Positions 1-6,799 of a stretch of 46,762 nt of DNA are shown here, piece after piece. The notes beneath the pieces are model-generated. The model had not been told where the DNA came from. It saw only the letters and a list, made by a program, of their open reading frames with translations, and did no database searches. The DNA lies in assembly GCF_000373645.1 (NCBI RefSeq), contig NZ_KB892028.1, positions 1 through 46,762 of the forward strand. The letters run 5' to 3'. The number at the start of each line of letters is the position of its first letter. Position 1 is the first letter of the stretch. This DNA comes from Streptomyces sp. ATexAB-D23 (GTDB taxonomy: Bacteria > Actinomycetota > Actinomycetes > Streptomycetales > Streptomycetaceae). The position numbers and the translations under genes were made by a program.

Positions 1-1089
1 TCCTACCTGATCAGCGACCACCAGGGCACCGCGATGACTGCCATCGCCGCCGGAACCCTCGCTATCACCCGAAGAAAGCAACTCCCCTTCGGTCAGCTCA
101 GGTCCGAACAGTCAACAGCATTCGGCAACCGCGGCTTCGTCGGCGGAACCAACGACCCAACCGGCCTGACCCACCTCGGCGCCCGCGAATACGACCCCAC
201 CCTCGGCCGCTTCCTCAGCGTCGACCCCGTCATCGACATCAATGACCCCGCCCAAATGAACGCCTACAGCTACGCCCACAACAACCCCCTCACCAAATCC
301 GACCCCGACGGCCTCCGCCCCGACGGCCCCGCCGGCGGCGCAAGCTACAACGACGACCGCTGGTCCGAGGACCGAGGCGGCAACTCCGGCTACACCTACA
401 AGAGCGGCAAGTGGGTCTGGCACTTCACCCCCAAGTCCTGGTTCGACCCCCGCTACCAGGCATACCGGGCGAATCCCAGCACCTACAAGGTGTATCACTA
501 CAATGCTGCGGAAGCTGCTGCCGCCAAGAAGCAGGCGGAAAAAGATCGCATCGCACGCGAGGAAAAGGTGGCCCAGGAGCGACGCGAGATGGGCGTCAAG
601 GAGACGCTCTCGGCGATGACCGTCGGGAACTTGAAAAAGTTGTGGAACAGCTATTCTGCGGGAGATTCTGCGGGGCGTTGCATTAGCCTTTCGGCGGGAT
701 TCGTAGTCGGGGGGACTCTTCAAGGCTGTCTGGTCACTACTAAGCGCCCCGACGGAAAGACCGACTATGGACTGTCTGGCAACTACGGCGCGGAGTTCAT
801 GTCATTCGGGACTGGCGTGCAGTACGAGATGTATGGCAGCAACGCTGACGATTTCGATCAGCTGCGAGGAGACAGTACCGGAGCTAACGCATCCATTGGA
901 CTAGGGGTGGAAGTCTCCGGCAGTCATGAATACGCCATAAATCGGTCAGGGAATTCTGTTAATGTAGTATCAAACAGTCGCGGAGAGCCCGTCACGGCCA
1001 CCTCCTTGTCCGTAGGAGTCGGACTCGGGGTCGAACTTGGCGTACAAAGCTCATACGCCAATGGCATAATACCCCTGTTCACCTGGTAA
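1..1089 (+). CDS. RHS repeat-associated core protein, C-terminal part with polymorphic toxin-like tail (5'-truncated by window edge)
   Basis: The frame is open from base 1, so the gene begins outside the window; the ATG at 34 is internal. The first ~105 residues are the end of an RHS core: YLISDHQGT at the start, then GFVGGTNDPTGLTHLGAREYDP, GRFLSVDP and NAYSYAHNNPL..DPDG, the usual boundary between shell and variable tail. After it come a Trp/Tyr-rich linker, an Ala/Lys/Glu-rich helix (about bases 500-620) and a final ~135 residues rich in Gly, Ser and short beta-type stretches (SIGLGVEV, SLSVGVGLGVELG). I do not recognise this last domain. RHS tails are typically released toxins, so toxicity is an inference. 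GC content falls markedly in the tail, a common sign of module exchange. Identity of the RHS core is nearly certain; the toxin activity is unknown. Confidence 0.93.
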   Translation, partial: SYLISDHQGTAMTAIAAGTLAITRRKQLPFGQLRSEQSTAFGNRGFVGGTNDPTGLTHLGAREYDPTLGRFLSVDPVIDINDPAQMNAYSYAHNNPLTKSDPDGLRPDGPAGGASYNDDRWSEDRGGNSGYTYKSGKWVWHFTPKSWFDPRYQAYRANPSTYKVYHYNAAEAAAAKKQAEKDRIAREEKVAQERREMGVKETLSAMTVGNLKKLWNSYSAGDSAGRCISLSAGFVVGGTLQGCLVTTKRPDGKTDYGLSGNYGAEFMSFGTGVQYEMYGSNADDFDQLRGDSTGANASIGLGVEVSGSHEYAINRSGNSVNVVSNSRGEPVTATSLSVGVGLGVELGVQSSYANGIIPLFTW

Positions 1090-1146
1090 CTTCGGCGATC
1101 ACTTGAGGCGCGCGGGCTACTGGCCCGCGCGCCTGCGGAGGTAAAA

Positions 1147-1413
1147 ATGTACGAAATTATCCTTGCGGCTAGAACCTCACATTCTGTGAACTATGGAGAA
1201 CTCATCGGGGGGGTAGTTGTCGCCATTATTGGATTCCTCCTGGCGCTTAACGTTCGAGGCTGCGCCGAGGTGGTCGCCGATTTCTTGGGGGATAAGGTGT
1301 TCTCGGCCTTCCATCACAATGACATCATCCTGAGGCTTCCTGCCGCATTCGCTGTGATAATGGGAGCGGTATTCGCTGTAAAGAACATCAAAATCCTATT
1401 CTTTGGGTTCTAG
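1147..1413 (+). CDS. Small two-helix membrane protein, candidate immunity protein for the RHS tail
   Basis: An 88-residue ORF starting 57 bp after the RHS stop, with a good Shine-Dalgarno (GGAGGT, 5 nt before ATG). Two hydrophobic segments are visible, about residues 20-40 (ELIGGVVVAIIGFLLALNV) and 66-87 (AAFAVIMGAVFAVKNIKILFF), joined by a short polar loop with two His. GC content is far below the neighbouring Streptomyces genes. Genes directly downstream of RHS tails usually encode the cognate immunity protein, and a membrane-embedded one would suit a membrane-acting toxin. No family is recognised, so the immunity role rests on position only. Confidence 0.7.
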   Translation: MYEIILAARTSHSVNYGELIGGVVVAIIGFLLALNVRGCAEVVADFLGDKVFSAFHHNDIILRLPAAFAVIMGAVFAVKNIKILFFGF

Positions 1414-1492
1414 CCAATGGGGAATTCTGTACGCATACGATCCTCGCTTTGGCGACTGGAACGCACGTTGAACCAAATGAGGAAGGATGCAA

Positions 1493-1666
1493 ATGGGAGC
1501 TAGAGCTCCACTCCGGTATCGATGGAAAATGGCCATTGGAGGAATGGTAACCATCGGCGTTTTCATCGCGTCCAACCCACTGCCGAACCCCTTCAATATT
1601 GTTGTTCCTGTGACTTTCGGGATAGGTTTCGGGAGTGCGATCGGCAGATCCCGAGAACAGGGATAG
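1493..1666 (+). CDS. 57-residue predicted membrane protein, unknown
   Basis: A short ORF with a strong Shine-Dalgarno (AGGAAGG) 6 nt before the ATG at 1493; an in-frame ATG at 1487 overlaps that site and is less likely. The product begins MGARAPLRYRWK, then has two hydrophobic stretches (MAIGGMVTIGVFIAS and FNIVVPVTFGIGFGSAIG) and ends in a charged tail. A basic N-terminus before the first segment fits an N-in membrane topology. It lies 79 bp after the immunity candidate, has similarly low GC, and may be a second immunity gene or an orphan one. Nothing in the sequence names a function. Confidence 0.5.
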   Translation: MGARAPLRYRWKMAIGGMVTIGVFIASNPLPNPFNIVVPVTFGIGFGSAIGRSREQG

Positions 1667-2001
1667 GCTGCGGCAGGCGAGAAATGTGCTACGGACACCG
1701 CAGCGCGGGCCCACGGCGTTCCCACCGCCCTCGCCGCAGAGGACATCAAGTGATGGGCCGACGGTGATGATGGGGGATGGCGTCACCGGCAGGTCTGCAC
1801 CTTGGGCTGACTGACCGAAATTCCGTGTCCTTGCCTTGATCCGTCGCTCTGCCGCCCGCCTTCGCCAATGGCTTCGCTCTGATCGGCGGCCCTCTTGGGG
1901 CGATCCCTTCAACGACGCTACGCAGGCAAGGCAAGGCAAGGGATGACGGGCCCTTTTGAGGCGCCCGTCCGCTCCACGCCCCGGCGCGTCCCCGCGCCCC
2001 C
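1667..2001. other. Gene-free stretch with nested complementary segments
   Basis: No reading frame here has convincing Streptomyces codon use. CCTTGCCTTG at 1829-1838 is fully complementary to CAAGGCAAGG at 1927-1936 (or 1932-1941, because GGCAA is repeated three times). Inside this, GCCGCC at 1851-1856 pairs with GGCGGC at 1885-1890, and GCC-AAT-GGC lies at 1864-1872. GACGGGC at 1945-1951 and GCCCGTC at 1963-1969 form a further hairpin, a possible terminator for the minus-strand gene ending at 2002. The nested layout could be a structured RNA or the remnant of a mobile element. Confidence 0.4.
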
Positions 2002-2637
2002 TCACATTCGGCTGGGGAACGCCTCGTCCTGCGTAGGCACCGTCAGTTGGCCCGTCGTCAGGGCGTCCAGGACGTCGTCCAGGCGGAGGTAGCGGCCCTG
2101 TTTGATGCTCGGCGTGATGTTGGCAATCGTGCCGGCCTCGCGGATGTGGAAGATCGTCCAGCGTGTCCCGAAGGTGTCCTGCCGTTCACCGTCGCGCACG
2201 ATGGCGCGGGTGCGGGCGCTCGCGGGGCGGGTTCCGTCGATCTGCTGGTTCACCGTCTCGACCGCGTCGACCCCGAAGACCAGGCCCGCGCCGCCCCGCT
2301 GGTACATGACCAGCATCTTGGGGCGCGCGAGCCCCACATGCGCGCCGCTGCCCAGTTGGCACACGTACGCCCCGTGCTCCTTCAGGTCCGCCGTGGTCCG
2401 GGCGTTCGCGGGCACGATCACCGCGTGCTCCTGGAGGGAGCGGAACCAGGCCAGGGCGGGCGCCTCGTGCCACACCAGCTTGCCGCGGTTGCGGTAGGCG
2501 GGGGCGGCGAGGAGGCCCCGTGCCGCCATCCGCTCGGCGCCGCGTGGGGGACGCCCCACCAGGGACCCGAAGTCGGCCCGTGTGATGACTTCCGGCAACC
2601 CCTCGAACCAGGCCGTCGAACCCTCGTTGCCGCTCAT
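2002..2637 (-). CDS. Conserved hypothetical protein coupled to a XRE-cupin regulator
   Basis: Encodes 211 residues (MSGNEGSTAWFEGLPEVI...). The ATG overlaps the stop of the upstream XRE-cupin gene as ATGA, preceded by GGGGGGA, so the two are translationally coupled. The N-terminal ~55 residues (VITRADFGSLVGRPPRG...RGLLAAPAYRNRGKLVW) read like a small helical, winged-helix-type DNA-binding region. The rest contains a beta-rich segment (YVCQLGSGAHVGLARPKMLVMYQRGGAGLVFGVDAV) without a catalytic motif I recognise. No signal peptide or membrane segment is seen. It probably works with, or is controlled by, its coupled regulator; that is inference. Confidence 0.75.
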   Translation of the reverse strand: MSGNEGSTAWFEGLPEVITRADFGSLVGRPPRGAERMAARGLLAAPAYRNRGKLVWHEAPALAWFRSLQEHAVIVPANARTTADLKEHGAYVCQLGSGAHVGLARPKMLVMYQRGGAGLVFGVDAVETVNQQIDGTRPASARTRAIVRDGERQDTFGTRWTIFHIREAGTIANITPSIKQGRYLRLDDVLDALTTGQLTVPTQDEAFPSRM

Positions 2638-3278
2638 GTTCCCCCCGTACCTCGTTTCGGTTTCGCTCGTACGTGCATGCGTTCCCCCTGCGGTCCGAAC
2701 AGGCTCAGGAACTCCACCGGGTCCGGGCCCGCCGCGCCCCACCAGTGCGGGGTGTGGGTGTCGAACTCGGCCGCCTCCCCCGCCGTGAGGATCAGGTCGT
2801 GGTCGCCCAGGACCAGGCGGAGCCGGCCGGAGAGCACGTACAGCCACTCGTAGCCCTCGTGCACCCGTTGTTCGACCGGGCCCGGAGGGGCCGTCGCGCC
2901 CGGCATGACCTGCTTGTACGCGTTCACGCCGCTGAGGTGGCGGGTGAGCGGGACGAAGGTCATGCCGTGGCGCTTGAAGGGCCGAAAGGTGACCCGGGGG
3001 TCACCCGTGTCCGGGGCGCCGACCAGTTCGTCCAGCTGGACCCCGTACGCCTTGGCGAGCGGGAGCAGTAGTTCGAGGGTCGGTTTGCGGCCCCCGGACT
3101 CCAGGCGGGAGAGCGTGCTGAGCGAGATCCCCGTCGTCTCGCTCAGCTGCGTCAGCGTCGTCCCGCGCTCGGTGCGCAGCGCCCGCAGGCGCGGGCCGAC
3201 GCCCGTCAGGACGGACGTCAGTTCGTCGTCCTTCATGGGCCCGTCGCTGCCGCCGTCGTTCCGTTCCTTCTCTGCCAT
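2634..3278 (-). CDS. XRE family transcriptional regulator with C-terminal cupin domain
   Basis: A 214-residue protein. Residues ~28-82 form a helix-turn-helix of the XRE type (LRALRTERGTTLTQLSETTGISLSTLSRLESGGRKPTLELLLPLAKAYGV). Residues ~125-200 form a cupin_2 fold (VHEGYEWLYVLSGRLRLVLGDHDLILTAGEAAEFDTHTPHWW), the ligand-sensing module in this class. The ATG at 3278 follows GGAAG closely; the reading frame stays open upstream but loses protein-like character. A palindrome, TTGCCG-ACC-CGGCAA, lies at 3287-3301, just upstream of the start, and is the likely autoregulatory operator. The gene ends with a 4-bp overlap into the next gene. The effector is unknown. Confidence 0.9.
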   Translation of the reverse strand: MAEKERNDGGSDGPMKDDELTSVLTGVGPRLRALRTERGTTLTQLSETTGISLSTLSRLESGGRKPTLELLLPLAKAYGVQLDELVGAPDTGDPRVTFRPFKRHGMTFVPLTRHLSGVNAYKQVMPGATAPPGPVEQRVHEGYEWLYVLSGRLRLVLGDHDLILTAGEAAEFDTHTPHWWGAAGPDPVEFLSLFGPQGERMHVRAKPKRGTGGT

Positions 3279-3286
3279 GCTTCCAT

Positions 3287-3301
3287 TTGCCGACCCGGCA
3301 A
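3287..3301. promoter_or_regulatory. Palindromic candidate operator of the XRE-cupin gene
   Basis: TTGCCG and CGGCAA arms separated by ACC, 9 bp upstream of the start codon at 3278. The position and size suit binding by the XRE dimer encoded just downstream and autorepression. The only evidence is symmetry and location. Confidence 0.45.
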
Positions 3302-3349
3302 GCGGCCTTGTCAACCGGAAGGGACACCGGAGGAGACCCCGGAGGCCCG

Positions 3350-4027
3350 TCAGGAAGCCCCGGAGGCCGCCCCGGTGGCGCCCACCGACCCGTCCGCCGG
3401 GCCGATCATCGCCATCGAGAGCCTGGTCAGCTCGCTGGTCAGCAGGTCCGGCGGCATCTGGCGCGGGTGGCGGCCGTGGTGGGCGAGCAGCTCGTCCACG
3501 GACCTGGTCAGGACCTTCACGACCACCTCCAGGTCCCCGTCCACCGCGTGCCCACGCCCTCGGGCGCGCTCCGCCTCGTGGCCCAGGAAGTCCGTCCACA
3601 CCTGGCGCCACATCGTGAGGTGCTCGTCCATCGCCGGACTCACGCCCAGCACCTCCACGAACGCCACCCTGGCCGCGTGCGGGTCGGGCGTGACGGCCCG
3701 GACGTAGGCGGCGAACAGCCTGTGGACCCGCTCCTCCGTCGGACAGGTCTCCATGCCCTCGGCCGCCAGCTCGGCCTGCGACGCCTGCATACCGGCCATC
3801 GCGACCTGGTCGTACAGGTCGGTGAGCAGCGCCTCGCGCGACTCGAACTCACGGCGGAATTCCCTGACTTCCACCTGCGCCTCGGCGCACAGATGCTCGA
3901 CCGACGTATGGGCGTAGCCGTACACCGCGAACAACGTCCGCCCGGCCGCCATCAGTTGCGCCCGGCACCACGCGGGGTCACGCACCGCCCTTACTCCGTC
4001 CCAAAGTTCCACCACGGCATCCACCAC
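3350..4027 (-). CDS. TetR/AcrR-like transcriptional regulator
   Basis: Encodes 225 residues. Residues ~20-70 match a TetR N-terminal domain in layout (CRAQLMAAGRTLFAVYGYAHTSVEHLCAEAQVEVREFRREFESREALLTDLYDQV), with a helical C-terminal ligand and dimer domain. Two GTG codons in a row follow AGGAGG; the second (4024) has the better spacing (7 nt), the first has 4 nt. The FRREFESREALL recognition helix differs from the usual FYxHFxxK consensus but keeps its spacing. A 72-bp gap separates it from the XRE-cupin gene downstream on the same strand; co-transcription is possible. Target genes cannot be told from the sequence. Confidence 0.85.
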   Translation of the reverse strand: MVDAVVELWDGVRAVRDPAWCRAQLMAAGRTLFAVYGYAHTSVEHLCAEAQVEVREFRREFESREALLTDLYDQVAMAGMQASQAELAAEGMETCPTEERVHRLFAAYVRAVTPDPHAARVAFVEVLGVSPAMDEHLTMWRQVWTDFLGHEAERARGRGHAVDGDLEVVVKVLTRSVDELLAHHGRHPRQMPPDLLTSELTRLSMAMIGPADGSVGATGAASGAS

Positions 4028-4122
4028 GGGTCCTCCTCAGTCCGTCCAGGCCCCCGCCGCCCACTCTGCTCGTTCCACCGCGTCTACGGCGGAACCGCCA
4101 CACCGGCGAACAGCCTTACGCC

Positions 4123-5121
4123 TCACCGTTCCCCGGCATCCTTCTCAAGGACCGCCGCGACCCGCTCCCGCCAGGGCAGCCGGTCCGGCTCCTCGAAGTC
4201 CTCTCCCGGCCGCGACCGCGGCCACCTCGCCTCGTGCGCCTCCCAAGCCTCCGCCCGTGCGCACGTCGGGCACACCGTCTCGTCCGCCCGGGGCCGGAAC
4301 ACATGCTCCGGCCCTCCCCCCGCGCACGGCACGTGCGGCCGTACCGCAGGCGCGTACGCCGGTTCCTCCGGCAGCTTCTGTACGAGCCGGTGCCGTACGA
4401 ACCCGAACGCCGACCGCACCCCGTCCGCGGGCAGTTCGCTCACCAGCGCGAGCCGCAGCTCCGCCGCCTTCACGCCGCGCCGCAACCAGTCGGCCGCCGC
4501 CCCGGACAGGGTCCGCGCCTCCCGTACGCCCAGGTGCAGTTGCGGGCTGGCGTGCCGCAGCGACAGCAACACGCGCTCCGCCTCCGCGACTTCGGGGGCC
4601 CGCACCACGGGCTCCGCCGGGTCGGCCGGTCCGGCTGGTTCGTCCGGTTCGGCTGGTTCGGCCGCATGCGCTTCGGAGGGTGGGTGGGAGAAGTTCTCCT
4701 CACGTTCTTCAACCTCCGGTTGGTAACCACCGACCGACCGAGTCCCCGGTTCACCGACCGTCGGATACTGATCACCCGGTGCCACCTGGGCGTTTGCGTC
4801 TCTCAGCCGCCGCGCCTCGTGGTCGGTGAGCGGTACGTTCGAGAACAGCTGGTCCGTCACCCACAGCCCGCCCTCACCCTGGCGGCGCCACTCGTGGACG
4901 AACCCGCATTTCTTCAACTGCTCCTTGGCCTTCTGGTACGCCCGCCCCTTGATCCCCAGCCTCTTGGCATGGTCACTCAACGCCAGGCCCGCACACCTCT
5001 CGGGCAGTCCCTGCACGTACGTGATCAAGATCTTCGCGTCACTGCTGAGCTTCGGATTGCGCACGATGTCGTGCGCCGCCTTCACATAGCCGTAGGAAGG
5101 CGAGATAGCATGCCAAAGCAT
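4123..5121 (-). CDS. Winged-helix protein of replication-initiator/DnaD-like type
   Basis: The product begins MLWHAISPSYGYVKAAHDIV; ATG 5121 has AGAGGT 9 nt upstream, while an in-frame ATG at 5145 lacks a site. Residues ~20-100 form a winged-helix domain (LSSDAKILITYVQGLP...LSDHAKRLGIKGRAYQKAKEQLKKCGFVHEW...GLWVTDQLF) like those in plasmid or phage initiators and actinobacterial HTH proteins. A low-complexity Glu/Pro/Ala linker (AEPAEPDEPAGPADPAEP) follows, then a helical region. A Cys/His-bearing C-terminus (HVPCAGG...VCPTCARA) may bind zinc. With no integrase or transfer genes nearby, it may be a remnant of an integrative element or a chromosomal regulator. DNA binding is likely; the role is unknown. 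Confidence 0.75.
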   Translation of the reverse strand: MLWHAISPSYGYVKAAHDIVRNPKLSSDAKILITYVQGLPERCAGLALSDHAKRLGIKGRAYQKAKEQLKKCGFVHEWRRQGEGGLWVTDQLFSNVPLTDHEARRLRDANAQVAPGDQYPTVGEPGTRSVGGYQPEVEEREENFSHPPSEAHAAEPAEPDEPAGPADPAEPVVRAPEVAEAERVLLSLRHASPQLHLGVREARTLSGAAADWLRRGVKAAELRLALVSELPADGVRSAFGFVRHRLVQKLPEEPAYAPAVRPHVPCAGGGPEHVFRPRADETVCPTCARAEAWEAHEARWPRSRPGEDFEEPDRLPWRERVAAVLEKDAGER

Positions 5122-5231
5122 TCTCGGTGGACCTCTTGCATCCATCGTTGGGTGAAGGCCCTCGGACCGGTGTTGGTAGCACCCCCGGGGGCCGCCCCAT
5201 GCGCTGAAGCGCACGGAGCGTAATGACTCCG

Positions 5232-5657
5232 TCACCGTACAGCAGGAATCTCGTCCTCAACCACCTTCATCAGCAGCTCGAACAGCAGTGCCGTTTCCAC
5301 GAACGGATCCTGCGCCGTCGGCCGCGAACGCCAGTCCAGCGGGTACGTCAGCCCGTCCAGCGCGGGCACTCCGACGAAGTCCGACCCCTTCCGTACGAGC
5401 GCGTCGACCCCCGCCGGCCACAGATGGGCACTCGCCGTGCCGGGCGGGACGAGGAAGTACATGCTCCGCTCCCCGATCCGAGACCGGATGATCGGGCCCG
5501 CCTGGAAGTCCGTGAACTGCATGATCTCGTACGCCACTTGCTCGCCCAGCAGCCCGGAGACCCGGATGGCGTCGAAGTGAATCCCCGCGTGCCGCAGGGC
5601 GTGCCCGCTCGCAGGAATCCACGAGGGCATCAGGTCCGGTGAATTTTTCGGTTCCAT
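5232..5657 (-). CDS. Conserved actinobacterial hypothetical protein, 141 aa
   Basis: Starts MEPKNSPDLMPSWIPASGHALRHAGIHFDAIRV and contains a beta-rich core (GPIIRSRIGERSMYFLVPPGTASAHLWPAGVDALVRKGSDFVGVPALDGLTYPLDWRSRP). The style resembles the small primase-polymerase-like hypotheticals often found near mobile elements, but I see no catalytic Asp pair and do not assign that function. No Shine-Dalgarno precedes ATG 5657, so the mRNA may be leaderless or start at the later in-frame ATG. It is divergent from the XRE/DUF5753 gene and lies upstream of the winged-helix gene on the same strand. Confidence 0.65.
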   Translation of the reverse strand: MEPKNSPDLMPSWIPASGHALRHAGIHFDAIRVSGLLGEQVAYEIMQFTDFQAGPIIRSRIGERSMYFLVPPGTASAHLWPAGVDALVRKGSDFVGVPALDGLTYPLDWRSRPTAQDPFVETALLFELLMKVVEDEIPAVR

Positions 5658-5707
5658 ACGGAAAGCGTCGACGCCCGCACGTACCGTGACCAGGGACACA
5701 AGGCGTC

Positions 5708-5745
5708 TGTGCACTGTTGTGCACTTGGAGGTGGGGCTGTGCACT
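5708..5745. promoter_or_regulatory. Three phased TGTGCACT boxes overlapping the start of the XRE/DUF5753 gene
   Basis: TGTGCACT occurs at 5708-5715, 5718-5725 and 5738-5745. The starts are 10 and 20 bp apart, so all boxes face the same side of the helix. The GTGCAC core is itself palindromic. The third box contains the GTG start codon (5739). This is the expected layout for cooperative autoregulation by the downstream regulator, possibly also acting on the divergent gene at 5657. Confidence 0.6.
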
Positions 5746-6551
5746 CCAGTAGTACCGGTGGCGGGACAGCCGAGATGTTCGGGGCGTTGTTGCGGCACTA
5801 CCGCGAACTGGCCGGGCTGTCGCAGGAGGCATTGGGGCTCAGGATCGGCTTTTCCAAGTCGCAGGTGGCGATGGTGGAAAGGGGGCAACGCCCGCCGAAG
5901 GGGGACTTCGTCTCGAAGGCGGACGCGGTGTTGGACGCGCGCGGTGCGCTGATCAAGACGGCAACCCAGTTACAGTTCAGTCACCTGGCCACTTGGTTCG
6001 AGCCGTTCGCCGAAGAAGAGGCCAAGGCAACGATGAGGTACGAGTACGAGTGCCACGTCATGCCCGGTCTGCTCCAGACTGAGGCTCACGCGCGGGCCAT
6101 GTTCCACGGAGCCTGCCCGCCCATCGAGGATGATGTGATCGAAGGCCGTGTCGAAGCCCGCCTGGCGAGGCAGGCTCTGTTGACCCGCACGCCGCTGCCG
6201 GACATCAGCTTTGTGCTGGAAGTCAGCGCACTTACTCGCCCCATCGGCGGGCGAGAGGTGCACCGCGCACAGCTCCAACACATTCTCGATGTCAGTCAGC
6301 TGCGGCATGTGCACATCCAAGTGATGTCGCCGCGTCGCGAGACACACGTCGGCCTGAGTGGTCCATTCGTCCTCCTGGAGACCGACGACCGGCGGCGCCT
6401 GGCGTACCTGGAGGTCCAGAGCCGGAACTTCCTTGTAGGCGAACAGCCGCACCTGGGAGACTTGTTCGCCACGTATGGCATGCTGCGAACCCAGGCTCTT
6501 GACCCTGAAGAGTCACGCGGGCTGATCAAGCAGATGGTAGAAGGACTATGA
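5739..6551 (+). CDS. XRE family regulator with DUF5753 domain
   Basis: A 270-residue protein from GTG 5739, preceded by GGAGGTG. Residues ~14-70 are an XRE helix-turn-helix (FGALLRHYRELAGLSQEALGLRIGFSKSQVAMVERGQRPP). The remaining ~180 residues are the DUF5753 effector domain (YECHVMPGLLQTEAHARAMF, RVEARLARQALL, VHIQVMSPRRETHVGLSGPFVLLE). Its stop overlaps the ATG of a DUF397 gene as ATGA. This pairing is the WhiJ-type arrangement of streptomycetes, in which the small DUF397 protein is thought to modulate the regulator. Such pairs influence development and antibiotic production in S. coelicolor; the target of this copy is unknown. Confidence 0.93.
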   Translation: MHSSSTGGGTAEMFGALLRHYRELAGLSQEALGLRIGFSKSQVAMVERGQRPPKGDFVSKADAVLDARGALIKTATQLQFSHLATWFEPFAEEEAKATMRYEYECHVMPGLLQTEAHARAMFHGACPPIEDDVIEGRVEARLARQALLTRTPLPDISFVLEVSALTRPIGGREVHRAQLQHILDVSQLRHVHIQVMSPRRETHVGLSGPFVLLETDDRRRLAYLEVQSRNFLVGEQPHLGDLFATYGMLRTQALDPEESRGLIKQMVEGL

Positions 6552-6727
6552 GCACTGACCTGACGTGGTTCAAGAGCAGCTACAGCGGCCCTGACAGCGG
6601 AAACTGCGTAGAGGTCGCCGCCTGCCCCCACACCGTCCACGTGCGTGACTCCAAGGACGTCACCGTCCCCGCCCTCACGCTCTCCCCCGGCGCCTGGTCC
6701 GCGTTCGTGCAGCACACCGCCGCCTGA
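6548..6727 (+). CDS. DUF397 domain protein, partner of the XRE/DUF5753 regulator
   Basis: A 59-residue ORF overlapping the regulator stop by 4 bp (ATGA). It has the family hallmarks: TWFKSSYSG near the start, GNCVEVA, then VHVRDSKD and a C-terminal LTLSPGAWSAFV. DUF397 proteins are small acidic partners of XRE/DUF5753 regulators. Tight coupling implies a fixed ratio of the two products. No enzymatic function is expected. Confidence 0.9.
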   Translation: MSTDLTWFKSSYSGPDSGNCVEVAACPHTVHVRDSKDVTVPALTLSPGAWSAFVQHTAA

Positions 6728-6799
6728 GGCGCGCTTCCCGCAGTCGGCGCGGCCGGAAATTCGTTACGGTCCGCGCCCCGGCGCTGCCATCATGAGCCG

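Noticed and set aside
1412..1472. Peptide YAYDPRFGDWNAR resembling an RHS core motif
   Set aside because: It is only ~20 codons before a stop, lies in a frame with no protein-like sequence upstream, and overlaps the end of the membrane ORF; most likely coincidence.
1388..2005. A 205-residue minus-strand ORF across the gene-free stretch
   Set aside because: It overlaps two better small ORFs, is Arg/Ser-rich without domain character and crosses the complementary segments; it looks like a chance open frame.
3287..4726. Long plus-strand ORF opposite the TetR and winged-helix genes
   Set aside because: Its sequence is Arg/Pro/His-rich shadow of the minus-strand genes, which have clear domains and starts.
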